A DNA stretch of 34,308 nt from Candidatus Amulumruptor caecigallinarius (lineage in GTDB: Bacteria > Bacteroidota > Bacteroidia > Bacteroidales > Muribaculaceae), in assembly GCA_023665605.1 (NCBI GenBank), contig JAMPDP010000012.1:1-34308 (forward strand), given 5' to 3'. The notes below the pieces were generated by a model that saw only the letters and a list, made by a program, of their open reading frames with translations, did no database searches and was not told the DNA's origin. Every line of letters begins with the position of its first letter. Position 1 is the first letter of the stretch. Made by a program: the position numbers and the translations under genes. Positions 1 to 6,764 of the stretch are shown here, piece by piece.

Positions 1-59
1 ATCTGCTCAAAATCTTAATAAATCTTGCATTTGAAAAAAGTTTAAATCACTTCATTATA

Positions 60-1139
60 ATGAGCAATGTCAAAAAGCGCGACAGCAACATCGAGTTGCT
101 CCGCATATATGCTATGTTCTTCATCACCATGGGCCACATATGCTGCAAGGCCCCGCGGTTTGAAGATGCCCCGATACTCTACGAATGGCTCATGTCGCTC
201 ATCGGCATCGGCACCGTGGATATTTTCATCCTCATCACCGGTTTCTTCCTCATCAACAAGACAGAGATCTCGCTGCGACGCTTCGTCAAGGTGTTCGTTC
301 AGGTGGTGTTCTATAACGTTCTGATAGTCGGCATCCTCGCGGCTTGCGGCATCGCCACGCCGCGCGAGGTGCTTGTCGCCGCCTACCCGCTGGGGCCCTC
401 CCGGTTCAACCTCTGGTTCGTCAGCCAGTATCTCGCCCTCATCCTCCTGCAGCCCTTCCTGTCACGCCTGGTCATACGCTTCACCCACCGACAGTACCTC
501 GGCTTCCTCCTGCTTCTCATCCTGCTCACCTCCACGCTCACACCTGTGTTCCCCCTGGGCTACATCTATTCGAGCCCCTGGAAGGTGACATGGTTCATCA
601 CGCTCTTCTTCGCCGGCGGCTACCTGCGCCTTTACCTGCCGCGCGTCGGCTCATGCCTCAAGCCCGCGCTGCTCTACGTCGCGGCCTGCACCGTCGGATT
701 CGTCTGCACCCTGCTCATGCGCCGAGGCTACGTTCAGGGCTGGGATCTCGGCGCATATAACTCGCTGGTGGTGTTCGCCATTGGCGTAACCGCCATGCTG
801 TTTGCCTCACGCCTCAAGATAGGCCATATCCCGGCAGTCAACTACATCGCATCATCCACCTTTGCCGTCTACATCATCCATCAGAACCCCTATGTCATAG
901 AGTGGCTTATGGATCAGGCCCCGGCTTACTATGGTTGGTCCACGGCTTATTACACAGACTTCCTCATCGGCATGGCCGTCACAGCTGTGGTGTTCCTGCT
1001 CTGCGTGGCTATCGACAAGCTACGCCTTGCCCTGTTCTACCTCTGCCGCATAGAGCGCCTCGAAGACCGACTTGCCGACGCTACACTCTCGCTTGTCCGC
1101 CGCGCCCTCTCACGCCTCACGGCGCCCCGCGCCGACTGA
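60..1139 (+). CDS. Membrane acyltransferase, acyltransferase-3 family
   Basis: A 359-residue polytopic membrane protein. The N-terminus (residues 8-26) carries the family's opening pattern, a charged stretch then ELLR, a first hydrophobic helix and a GH pair that in this family supplies the likely catalytic histidine. About ten hydrophobic segments follow, and the C-terminus is basic and probably cytoplasmic. Acyltransferase-3 proteins move acetyl or other acyl groups onto sugars of surface polysaccharides, peptidoglycan or small molecules; the acceptor cannot be read from the sequence. Length is normal for the single-domain form. The gene stands alone, convergent with fabG, and the 59 bases before it are AT-rich without a clear promoter box. 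The window begins just upstream, so a missing partner gene is possible. Confidence 0.85.
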   Translation: MSNVKKRDSNIELLRIYAMFFITMGHICCKAPRFEDAPILYEWLMSLIGIGTVDIFILITGFFLINKTEISLRRFVKVFVQVVFYNVLIVGILAACGIATPREVLVAAYPLGPSRFNLWFVSQYLALILLQPFLSRLVIRFTHRQYLGFLLLLILLTSTLTPVFPLGYIYSSPWKVTWFITLFFAGGYLRLYLPRVGSCLKPALLYVAACTVGFVCTLLMRRGYVQGWDLGAYNSLVVFAIGVTAMLFASRLKIGHIPAVNYIASSTFAVYIIHQNPYVIEWLMDQAPAYYGWSTAYYTDFLIGMAVTAVVFLLCVAIDKLRLALFYLCRIERLEDRLADATLSLVRRALSRLTAPRAD

Positions 1140-1176
1140 CAGCCATCCCCCCTCCGCGCCGGCATAAACCGAAAAA

Positions 1177-1206
1177 CGGGGATGCACCCAACCGGATGCA
1201 TCCCCG
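1177..1206 (-). terminator. Intrinsic terminator of the fabG transcript
   Basis: A perfect 10-bp stem (1177-1186 with 1197-1206, arm CGGGGATGCA) has a 10-base loop. Read on the minus strand it lies 24 bases past the fabG stop and is followed by TTTTTCGGTTT. The plus-strand side lacks a T run, so it serves fabG rather than the acyltransferase. Confidence 0.75.
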
Positions 1207-1229
1207 CGTTATGTTATAGTGTCGGTGGC

Positions 1230-1976
1230 TTACATATTCATGCCGCCGTCCACCTGTATCACCTGACCGGTGACATAGGCGCTCATGTCGCTGGCGAGGA
1301 ATGTGGCCACATCTGCGATGTCCTCCACCTTGCCGGCGCGGCGCAGGGGGATTTTCTTGGCCCACTCGTCGCGCACATCCTGCGGAAGGGCGGCGGTCAT
1401 GGCAGTCTCGATGAAGCCGGGGGCGATGGCGTTGGCGCGGATGCCGCGTGAGCCTACCTCCTGGGCGATGCTCTTGGCAAGAGCAATCAGGCCGGCCTTG
1501 GAAGCGGCATAGTTGCTCTGGCCGGCATTGCCGTGTACGCCCACCACTGAGGCCATGTTGATGATTGAGCCACCCTTCTGACGGAGCATGATGGGGAGCA
1601 CGGCGTTGATGAAGTTGAAGGCGCTCTTGAGGTTGACGTTGATCACGGCATCCCACTGCTGCTCGCTCATGCGCATCATCAGGCCGTCCTTGGTGATACC
1701 GGCGTTGTTCACCAGGATGTCGATGCGGCCGAAGTCCTTGTGCACCTCGGCTACTACCTCCTTGGTCTGGTTGAAGTCAGCGGCATTGGAGGCATATCCC
1801 TTGGCCTTCACGCCAAGAGCCTGAAGCTCGGCCTCTGTCTGCTTGCCGCTGTCGTCAATCACCAGGTCGGTGAATGCTATATTGGCCCCTTCAGAGGCAA
1901 ACTTGAGGGCGAGGGCCTTGCCGATGCCGCGGGCGGCACCTGTGATCAGGGCCGTCTTTCCTTCGAGAAGTTTCAT
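1230..1976 (-). CDS. fabG: 3-oxoacyl-[acyl-carrier-protein] reductase (FabG-type SDR)
   Basis: A 248-residue short-chain dehydrogenase/reductase that should reduce 3-oxoacyl-ACP to 3-hydroxyacyl-ACP with NADPH in the cytoplasm. All hallmarks are visible: the glycine-rich nucleotide loop TGAARGIG (12-19), NNAG (90-93), Asn115, and the catalytic Ser143, Tyr156 and Lys160 in the YAASK motif. The end VTGQVIQVDGGMNM is typical of FabG. Length matches the family. It is last in a minus-strand series TetR, ketosynthase III, FabG, and the 102-base gap before it holds a possible promoter box, so it may be transcribed both with and without the upstream genes. SDRs are promiscuous, but the match to FabG is much closer than to sugar or steroid dehydrogenases. 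Confidence 0.93.
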   Translation of the reverse strand: MKLLEGKTALITGAARGIGKALALKFASEGANIAFTDLVIDDSGKQTEAELQALGVKAKGYASNAADFNQTKEVVAEVHKDFGRIDILVNNAGITKDGLMMRMSEQQWDAVINVNLKSAFNFINAVLPIMLRQKGGSIINMASVVGVHGNAGQSNYAASKAGLIALAKSIAQEVGSRGIRANAIAPGFIETAMTAALPQDVRDEWAKKIPLRRAGKVEDIADVATFLASDMSAYVTGQVIQVDGGMNM

Positions 1977-2061
1977 AATGTGTGATAACGGGTGTGTATA
2001 TTCTGTTGAGTTATTGCTTGCAAAGTTGCGTTTCTGTGCGCAAATGTTGCGTCTCAGACCG

Positions 2062-2069
2062 CAAAGGTA
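2062..2069 (-). promoter_or_regulatory. Possible internal promoter (-7 box) for fabG
   Basis: TACCTTTG on the minus strand matches the Bacteroidota -7 consensus TAnnTTTG. It lies between the ketosynthase stop (2079) and the fabG start (1976), leaving a leader of about 80 bases. No TTG element is seen 19-21 bases upstream, so support is partial. Confidence 0.45.
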
Positions 2070-2078
2070 CGAAAAAAG

Positions 2079-3023
2079 TTACATTTCTATCAGGCATGCT
2101 CCGGAGGAGTACCCCCCGCCGAACACTGTCATACCCACACGCTCGCCGGGCGCGAAGTCGCCGCGCTGCTGTGCGAAGACGATGCCGGCTGACGCTGACC
2201 CCGTGTTGCCAAGCTCGCCGATGTTGGAGGGGAACCGCTCGGCATCCATCCCCAAGCGGTGGATGATCTGCCCGGCGATGCGCGCGTTGGCCTGATGGGT
2301 GATGATGCGGTCAAGCTCACCGGGAGTGAGTCCCTGGGGAGCGGTGACGGCTTCAAGCTCGCGCACCATCTCGTCGCAAGCGTGGATGAACACGTCGCGA
2401 CCGTCGGGCATGGTGATACCACCTTCCCGAGGGCGCAGCTTCACCCCCTCCGGGCCTTTGCCAAGGTGCCCCAGACCGGATGTGTGCACCTCCACCACGC
2501 GGGGCTCCCCCTCGCCGCAAGGCTCTGCGCTCAGGAAGATGGCCACTGCGCCGTCACCCCACAGGTGGCCGCATTTGGGGTCAGTCTCGTTGGCGTAATA
2601 GGAGTTCTGCTCTGACGAAATCAGCAGGGCCTTCGAAGCCTTGCCCATGGCGAAGTAACCCTCGATTATCTCCATGCCGTTTATTAGCGATGAGCACGCC
2701 GAGGTGCAGGCCACACACTTGGCACCCTTGATGTCCCACTCGCGCTGCACCAGGTGAGCCACGGTGCCTACATTGTCAATAGCGGAGTAGGCGGCGGCCA
2801 CTATCAGGTCCACCTCACCGATGGAATAAGGGAGCGATGGCAGGGCTCGGCGCACAGCCTCAATGGCCATCGTCTCCTGACTCTCACCCTCGCCCACGTG
2901 CGAGCGGGTGTGAATACCCGTGCGCTTGGAGATCCACTCATCAGTCAGGCCGTTGAGCGGCAGGAAGTGAGCGTTGTCCACGCGCGCCTCAGGCACGTAA
3001 CAGCCCGTTGCGTTGATATACAT
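2079..3023 (-). CDS. fabH: 3-oxoacyl-ACP synthase III (FabH-type ketosynthase)
   Basis: A thiolase-fold ketoacyl-ACP synthase III of 314 residues from the preferred start. The complete triad is visible: Cys110 (TSACSS context), His243 in HQANARI and Asn273 in GNTGSAS. The RTGI motif near residue 34 is also typical. Such enzymes condense an acyl-CoA with malonyl-ACP to start fatty-acid synthesis, or do similar chemistry in secondary lipid pathways. I prefer the ATG at 3023 because FabH proteins normally begin with a short strand such as MYINATGCYVP; an upstream ATG at 3056 would add 11 atypical residues. The neighbours are a TetR regulator upstream and FabG downstream. It may be an accessory FabH rather than the housekeeping one, since plsX and rpmF are not adjacent. 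Confidence 0.88.
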   Translation of the reverse strand: MYINATGCYVPEARVDNAHFLPLNGLTDEWISKRTGIHTRSHVGEGESQETMAIEAVRRALPSLPYSIGEVDLIVAAAYSAIDNVGTVAHLVQREWDIKGAKCVACTSACSSLINGMEIIEGYFAMGKASKALLISSEQNSYYANETDPKCGHLWGDGAVAIFLSAEPCGEGEPRVVEVHTSGLGHLGKGPEGVKLRPREGGITMPDGRDVFIHACDEMVRELEAVTAPQGLTPGELDRIITHQANARIAGQIIHRLGMDAERFPSNIGELGNTGSASAGIVFAQQRGDFAPGERVGMTVFGGGYSSGACLIEM

Positions 3024-3097
3024 TGGTGTTCCCTTGGAGGGAGTGTGTTGTGTCATGGCAGGTATTATAGATGTGTGTATTTTAGATGTGTTTTAGC

Positions 3098-3682
3098 TCA
3101 CCGGGCACGCACGGCGTTGAGTATGAACTCAATGATGTCCCTGCGGGTCTCGGCGCGGCTAAGCCCTATGTCGGCGAAGTTGTCGCGTATAAACGAGAAG
3201 TCAACACCCTGAAACGTCATGTGCTCCAGCGCCACAAGCCGCCGTGCCTGGCCCGGGTCAAACGCTCCGCTTGCCACACCGCTGTCCAGTATCTCGCGGA
3301 ATATCTTGTGCTCCTTGGCCAGCGCCATCTTGCGCATCCGCTCTATCCGGCGGGTGTCGCGCCCGAACAACGACCGCACGGTGTCATGCCGCTCGAACGT
3401 GTTGACTATCAGCTCAAACCTCACGTTCAGATACCGCTCCAGCTTCTCCATCGGTGGCAGCTGAAGCTCGGCGACTTCACGCAGCCGTGTCACCAGGTTC
3501 TCGCTCTCGCGGTCGATCACGGCATTGTAGATGTCGCGCTTGTTCTTGAAGTATGTGTAGATGGTGCGCCGCCCCTTGTCGGAGGCCGACGCTATGTCAT
3601 TCATGGTGGTGTTCTCTATCCCCTTGTGGGCAAAGAGCTGACGTGCCACCTCTATGAGCTTGTCGCGGGTCTTGGTAACCAT
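3098..3682 (-). CDS. TetR/AcrR-family transcriptional regulator
   Basis: A 194-residue one-component regulator. Residues 1-60 form the TetR helix-turn-helix: an initial helix with ARQLFAHKGI, then TTMNDIA and the recognition segment ending TIYTYFKNKRDIY, an unmistakable family signature. The remainder is an all-helical ligand-binding and dimerisation domain with no recognisable ligand motif. The frame stays open to 3817, but the extra 45 residues are unlike TetR proteins, so the ATG at 3682 is chosen. It is first in the series TetR, FabH-type, FabG and ends 74 bases before the ketosynthase. By analogy with FabR and FadR-like TetR proteins it may sense acyl-CoA or acyl-ACP and control this lipid cluster; that role is inferred from position only. 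Confidence 0.9.
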   Translation of the reverse strand: MVTKTRDKLIEVARQLFAHKGIENTTMNDIASASDKGRRTIYTYFKNKRDIYNAVIDRESENLVTRLREVAELQLPPMEKLERYLNVRFELIVNTFERHDTVRSLFGRDTRRIERMRKMALAKEHKIFREILDSGVASGAFDPGQARRLVALEHMTFQGVDFSFIRDNFADIGLSRAETRRDIIEFILNAVRAR

Positions 3683-3844
3683 AGTGATTGCACAAAACGG
3701 GTCAGTAATGTGCGAATTTACAAAAATTTCCCCGCATCGCTGCAATCCACACCCGGAAAAACATCTCCCTACCGACAAATTCAACCCCAAACGCCCCGGG
3801 CGCCCGTTGCTTAACAAACTTTAACCCCGAAATCACTCACAACT

Positions 3845-3876
3845 CTTGACAAGCACGCAAAAACACCGTACCTTTG
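3845..3876 (+). promoter_or_regulatory. Promoter of the initiator tRNA
   Basis: CTTG (3845-3848), a 20-base spacer and TACCTTTG (3869-3876) agree with the Bacteroidota -33/-7 promoter. The predicted start, about 3880, lies some 14 bases before the mature tRNA. Confidence 0.75.
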
Positions 3877-3893
3877 CACTCACAAAACAACAC

Positions 3894-3968
<75 letters not shown>

Positions 3969-3976
3969 ATCAGCCG

Positions 3977-4011
3977 GCAGATTTGGAGTCCCCTCCAAGT
4001 CTGCTTTTTTT
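3977..4011 (+). terminator. Intrinsic terminator of the tRNA-fMet gene
   Basis: A 12-bp stem (3977-3988 with 3993-4004, one G:U pair) and TCCC loop are followed directly by seven T residues. It begins eight bases after the CCA end. Confidence 0.92.
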
Positions 4012-4045
4012 CATCGCCATCGGAGTACTGATGGCGTGGCGATAC

Positions 4046-4158
4046 TGTAAATCGGCGTCCTGCGGACGCCCTTTGCTGTACTGACAATGACCCCGGATGC
4101 CTACGCTATCGCTTCGGCTTCCGGGGCTACGAGTAAATCAGCGTCCTGCGGACGCTCC
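4046..4158 (+). repeat. Three-hairpin intergenic element, copy A
   Basis: About 113 bases hold three hairpins in order: H1 (4054-4070, GGCGTCC/GGACGCC, 3-base loop), H2 (arms 4091-4097 and 4120-4126, CCCCGGA/TCCGGGG) and H3 (4140-4156, AGCGTCC/GGACGCT). H1 and H3 are each preceded by GTAAATC. The same layout, near-identical in sequence, recurs at 6516-6626 and, inverted, at 16545-16657. Copy A also sits inside a wider 10-bp inverted repeat, CTGTAAATCG (4045-4054) and CGATTTACAG (4205-4214). No coding potential is evident. Confidence 0.85.
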
Positions 4159-4248
4159 ATATGAGGTTTTGCAACGCCCTCATTAGGCGATTCTTCTACA
4201 TCCTCGATTTACAGCCTCAACCCGGTAAAAGCAAAAACATCTTTCCCC

Positions 4249-4947
4249 TCAACGGAACCGATACAGCAACCGTCGCCAGGCTCGCTTCAACCGCCAAACA
4301 GCAGCCTTGCCGCGAGCCGATGCCACCGAGCTCCCGAAAAGTCCGTTGAAACTGCCCTGCGTGGCCACGCACGGCTCGCACCACCAGTACTTCACCTGCC
4401 CCGTCTCCAGCAGATGCCGGTGATAATGGTCTATCGGCCGATCTATGCCACCCGTTGACGCGGCACGGAGCACGGCCTTGGCACCCTCGCGGTTCAGGTA
4501 CAGGCACCCCGTGAAGCGGTCGCGGTCACCCGCATACAGCAGCTGCCCCTTGCGCCGCCGGCTGTGCTCCACAAACCGCAGGCGTGAATCCTCATAGTTC
4601 ACTATCGACGCCTCCGACGGAAGCTCACGCAGGCTCCTGAGCACCGTCTCCTCAAAGTTGGGGCGAAGCACTATGTCATCCTCAAGCACCACGGCTCCAT
4701 CCGCGCCGCTCTCCACAATCCGCTCGCACGCCAGCAGATGCTTCATGGCACACGACTTCTCGGCAGGCCTCAGCGGGCATCCGGGCGCAAACCATCGGGC
4801 CTCACGCTCCGGGGTGAGGTCTGCGATGTCGCCGTCAAGCACCCACTCGAATCTCAGCCCGAGCCTGTCCATCATCTGCTCAATATGGCGGGCTCTGTCA
4901 GCATACCCATCCTTGACGTGCAACACGTAGATTGTCAATCGTTCCAT
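4249..4947 (-). CDS. Glycosyltransferase family 25 (LPS/LOS-type)
   Basis: A 232-residue soluble glycosyltransferase resembling the LpsA/LgtB family 25 enzymes, which add galactose or related sugars from UDP-sugars to lipo-oligosaccharide or other surface glycans at the inner face of the membrane. The visible pattern is the N-terminal strand with a VLHVKDGYADR-like start, an EKSCAMKHL segment near 63-71 (family: GE.GC..SH), the LEDD motif at 88-91 that should bind the metal and nucleotide sugar, and FTGCLYLNREGAKAVL, where the family has a tyrosine/leucine-rich strand and Ala-Lys. The C-terminus is very basic and may touch the membrane. It is a single gene, divergent from cardiolipin synthase. 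A perfect promoter lies only a few bases before its ATG. Donor and acceptor sugars are unknown. Confidence 0.85.
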   Translation of the reverse strand: MERLTIYVLHVKDGYADRARHIEQMMDRLGLRFEWVLDGDIADLTPEREARWFAPGCPLRPAEKSCAMKHLLACERIVESGADGAVVLEDDIVLRPNFEETVLRSLRELPSEASIVNYEDSRLRFVEHSRRRKGQLLYAGDRDRFTGCLYLNREGAKAVLRAASTGGIDRPIDHYHRHLLETGQVKYWWCEPCVATQGSFNGLFGSSVASARGKAAVWRLKRAWRRLLYRFR

Positions 4948-4954
4948 AGCTCTA

Positions 4955-4986
4955 CAAAAATACTTACAAAACGCCGTTTTTACAAA
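4955..4986 (-). promoter_or_regulatory. Promoter of the glycosyltransferase gene, near-leaderless
   Basis: On the minus strand TTTG (4986-4983), exactly 20 bases, then TATTTTTG (4962-4955) is a full match to the Bacteroidota consensus. The box ends seven bases before the ATG (4947), so the predicted leader is about four bases. Confidence 0.7.
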
Positions 4987-5009
4987 AAATAATATCTAAC
5001 TTAGGGGGC

Positions 5010-6461
5010 ATGCTTGCCTTCATCATCACCGAAACAGTCCGTTCATGGCTCTATTGGTCGCTGTTTGCCGTCTACGCACTTACTGTACTCGGCATCATCG
5101 GCGTGATTCTTGGCGAGAACCGCAATCCCGTCAAGTCGCTGGCGTGGATTGCCGTGCTAATCCTCTTCCCGGTGGGCGGCCTCGTGCTCTACATCTTCTT
5201 CGGCCGCAGCATCAAGAACACCCACATCCTGTCGCGACGCAACCGCAAGCGGCTCCGCGGCCTGGAGCTCGCCCCGGAGAAAGCCTCGGTGCCACGAACC
5301 CTCTCGGCTGAGAACCGCCGCATCGTCACCCTCGCCCGCTCACTCACCGGCGCGGGTTACTATGAGGGCAATGCCGTGGAGGTGTTTACCGACGCATCCA
5401 CCAAGCTCGACGCCCTCGAGCGCGACCTGCGTGCTGCCACGCGCTACATCCACCTCCAGTATTACATCTTCGAGAACGACCGCTCGGGCCAGCGCATCGC
5501 CGACATCCTTATGGAACAGGCGCGGCGGGGGGTCAAGGTGCGTGTGCTCTATGACCACGTGGGCTCTTTCCATGTGGCAAGCCGCTTCTTCAAGCGCATG
5601 AAGGAGGCCGGCGTCGATGTCCGCCCCTTTTTCCGCGTGGCGTTCCCCACCTTCGCATCACGCATCAACTGGCGCAACCACCGCAAGCTCGTGGTGATTG
5701 ATGGCGAGATTGGCTACGTCGGCGGCATGAACATCGCCGACCGCTACCGCGACGGCGGCAAAGCCTTTGACTCATGGCGCGACACGCATCTGAGGCTCAC
5801 CGGCCCCGCCGTGGCATCCATCCAGCAGAGCTTCTCGACCGACTGGATGTTCACCGGCGGACCACTCCTCACCGAGCCGGCGGGTGCCACTACCCCGCGT
5901 GTCTCCGGTGTCCGCTGCGACGCGCAGCTCATCACCAGCGGCCCCGTGGACCGGTGGTGTAACATTGAGCTGCTCTTTCTTCGCGCCATCGGCAACGCCA
6001 AACGACGCATCTACATCCAGACACCCTACTTCCTCCCCACCGACGCGCTGCTCCGCGCCCTTCAGGCGGCCGCCATGGCGCGCGTGGATGTGCGCATCAT
6101 GATGCCGCGACGCAGCGACTCGGTCATCCTCACATTCGCCTCACAGAGCTACGTGGCCGAGAGCCTCGCCGCCGGCATCAAGATATACTTTTACGACGCC
6201 GGAATGCTCCACGCCAAGATGCTCCTCGTCGACGACGACTTCTGCTCCATAGGCTCCACCAACTTCGACTTCCGCAGCTTCGAGCACAACTTCGAGAGCA
6301 ACCTCATGGTCTACTCCCCGGAGTTCAACGAGAAGATGGCCCGCATCTTCGATGCCGACACTTCCCGCTCATCGCGCATCCGCCCTTCCGCCTGGCGCCG
6401 CCGTCCCCTCACCCACCGTGCCCTCCAAAGCATAGTCCGCCTCCTCAGCCCCATCCTATGA
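5010..6461 (+). CDS. cls: Cardiolipin synthase (phospholipase D family)
   Basis: A 483-residue integral membrane enzyme that joins two phosphatidylglycerols into cardiolipin and glycerol, or uses a related donor. Two N-terminal membrane helices (about 10-30 and 42-64) form the PLDc_N segment, with an RNPVKSLAWI motif between them that is characteristic of bacterial Cls. Two catalytic HKD motifs follow: NHRKLVVID with His224, Lys226 and Asp231, and LHAKMLLVD with His401, Lys403 and Asp408. Both are intact, and each is followed by the glycine/serine-asparagine segment (GGMNIADRY; GSTNFDFRS). Length is typical. The ATG at 5010 lies just after TTAGGGGGC, which could weakly aid ribosome binding. 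It is divergent from the glycosyltransferase and has its own hairpins downstream. Confidence 0.95.
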   Translation: MLAFIITETVRSWLYWSLFAVYALTVLGIIGVILGENRNPVKSLAWIAVLILFPVGGLVLYIFFGRSIKNTHILSRRNRKRLRGLELAPEKASVPRTLSAENRRIVTLARSLTGAGYYEGNAVEVFTDASTKLDALERDLRAATRYIHLQYYIFENDRSGQRIADILMEQARRGVKVRVLYDHVGSFHVASRFFKRMKEAGVDVRPFFRVAFPTFASRINWRNHRKLVVIDGEIGYVGGMNIADRYRDGGKAFDSWRDTHLRLTGPAVASIQQSFSTDWMFTGGPLLTEPAGATTPRVSGVRCDAQLITSGPVDRWCNIELLFLRAIGNAKRRIYIQTPYFLPTDALLRALQAAAMARVDVRIMMPRRSDSVILTFASQSYVAESLAAGIKIYFYDAGMLHAKMLLVDDDFCSIGSTNFDFRSFEHNFESNLMVYSPEFNEKMARIFDADTSRSSRIRPSAWRRRPLTHRALQSIVRLLSPIL

Positions 6462-6492
6462 TTTCCCCTCCCCATCGGAGAGGGGGGGGAAA
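6462..6492 (+). terminator. Possible terminator hairpin after cls
   Basis: TTTCCCCTCCC (6462-6472) can pair with the G-rich arm ending GGGGAAA (6482-6492) across a nine-base loop, starting one base after the stop codon. No T run follows, so it may only protect the mRNA 3' end. Confidence 0.5.
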
Positions 6493-6515
6493 CCGCCTGA
6501 TGGCGGATGTGATGT

Positions 6516-6626
6516 TGTAAATCGGCGTCCTCCAGACGCCTTTGCCGTGCTGACAAAGACCCCGGATGCCTGCGCTATCGCTTCGGCTTCCGGGGCTACG
6601 GTAAATCAGCGTCCTGCGGACGCTCC
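6516..6626 (+). repeat. Three-hairpin intergenic element, copy B
   Basis: This has the same order as copy A: TGTAAATC plus H1 (GGCGTC/GACGCC, 6523-6540 region), the central CCCCGGA/TCCGGGG hairpin, then GTAAATC and H3 AGCGTCC/GGACGCT. H1 has a different loop from copy A (CTCCA rather than TGC). It lies between the convergent cls and M16 genes. The following 80 bases contain short pieces such as CAACACCCTC that also flank the other copies. Confidence 0.85.
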
Positions 6627-6710
6627 TTAGGAGGTTTTTCAACACCCTCAATTACTATTGATACACCTTCCTCTCCGGTAGGTTCAGCAACACCCTCCCC
6701 ACCATCATAA

Positions 6711-6742
6711 AAATCCCCCGAAGCAACCGCTCCGGGGGATTT
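6711..6742. terminator. Bidirectional terminator between cls and the M16 operon
   Basis: A perfect 10-bp stem AAATCCCCCG/CGGGGGATTT (6711-6720 with 6733-6742) has a 12-base loop. A/T-rich flanks on both sides fit termination of both the plus-strand cls and the minus-strand M16 transcripts. It ends 22 bases from the M16 stop codon. Confidence 0.8.
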
Positions 6743-6764
6743 CCTATTTGCTTATCGCGCTTGG

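Noticed and set aside
4046-4158. The three-hairpin element as a riboswitch for the downstream gene
   Set aside because: Copies lie in both orientations after or between unrelated genes, and copy A is antisense to the gene it abuts.
6516-6626. The three-hairpin element as simply a terminator
   Set aside because: None of the hairpins is followed by a T run, and separate better terminators exist beside copies A, B and C.
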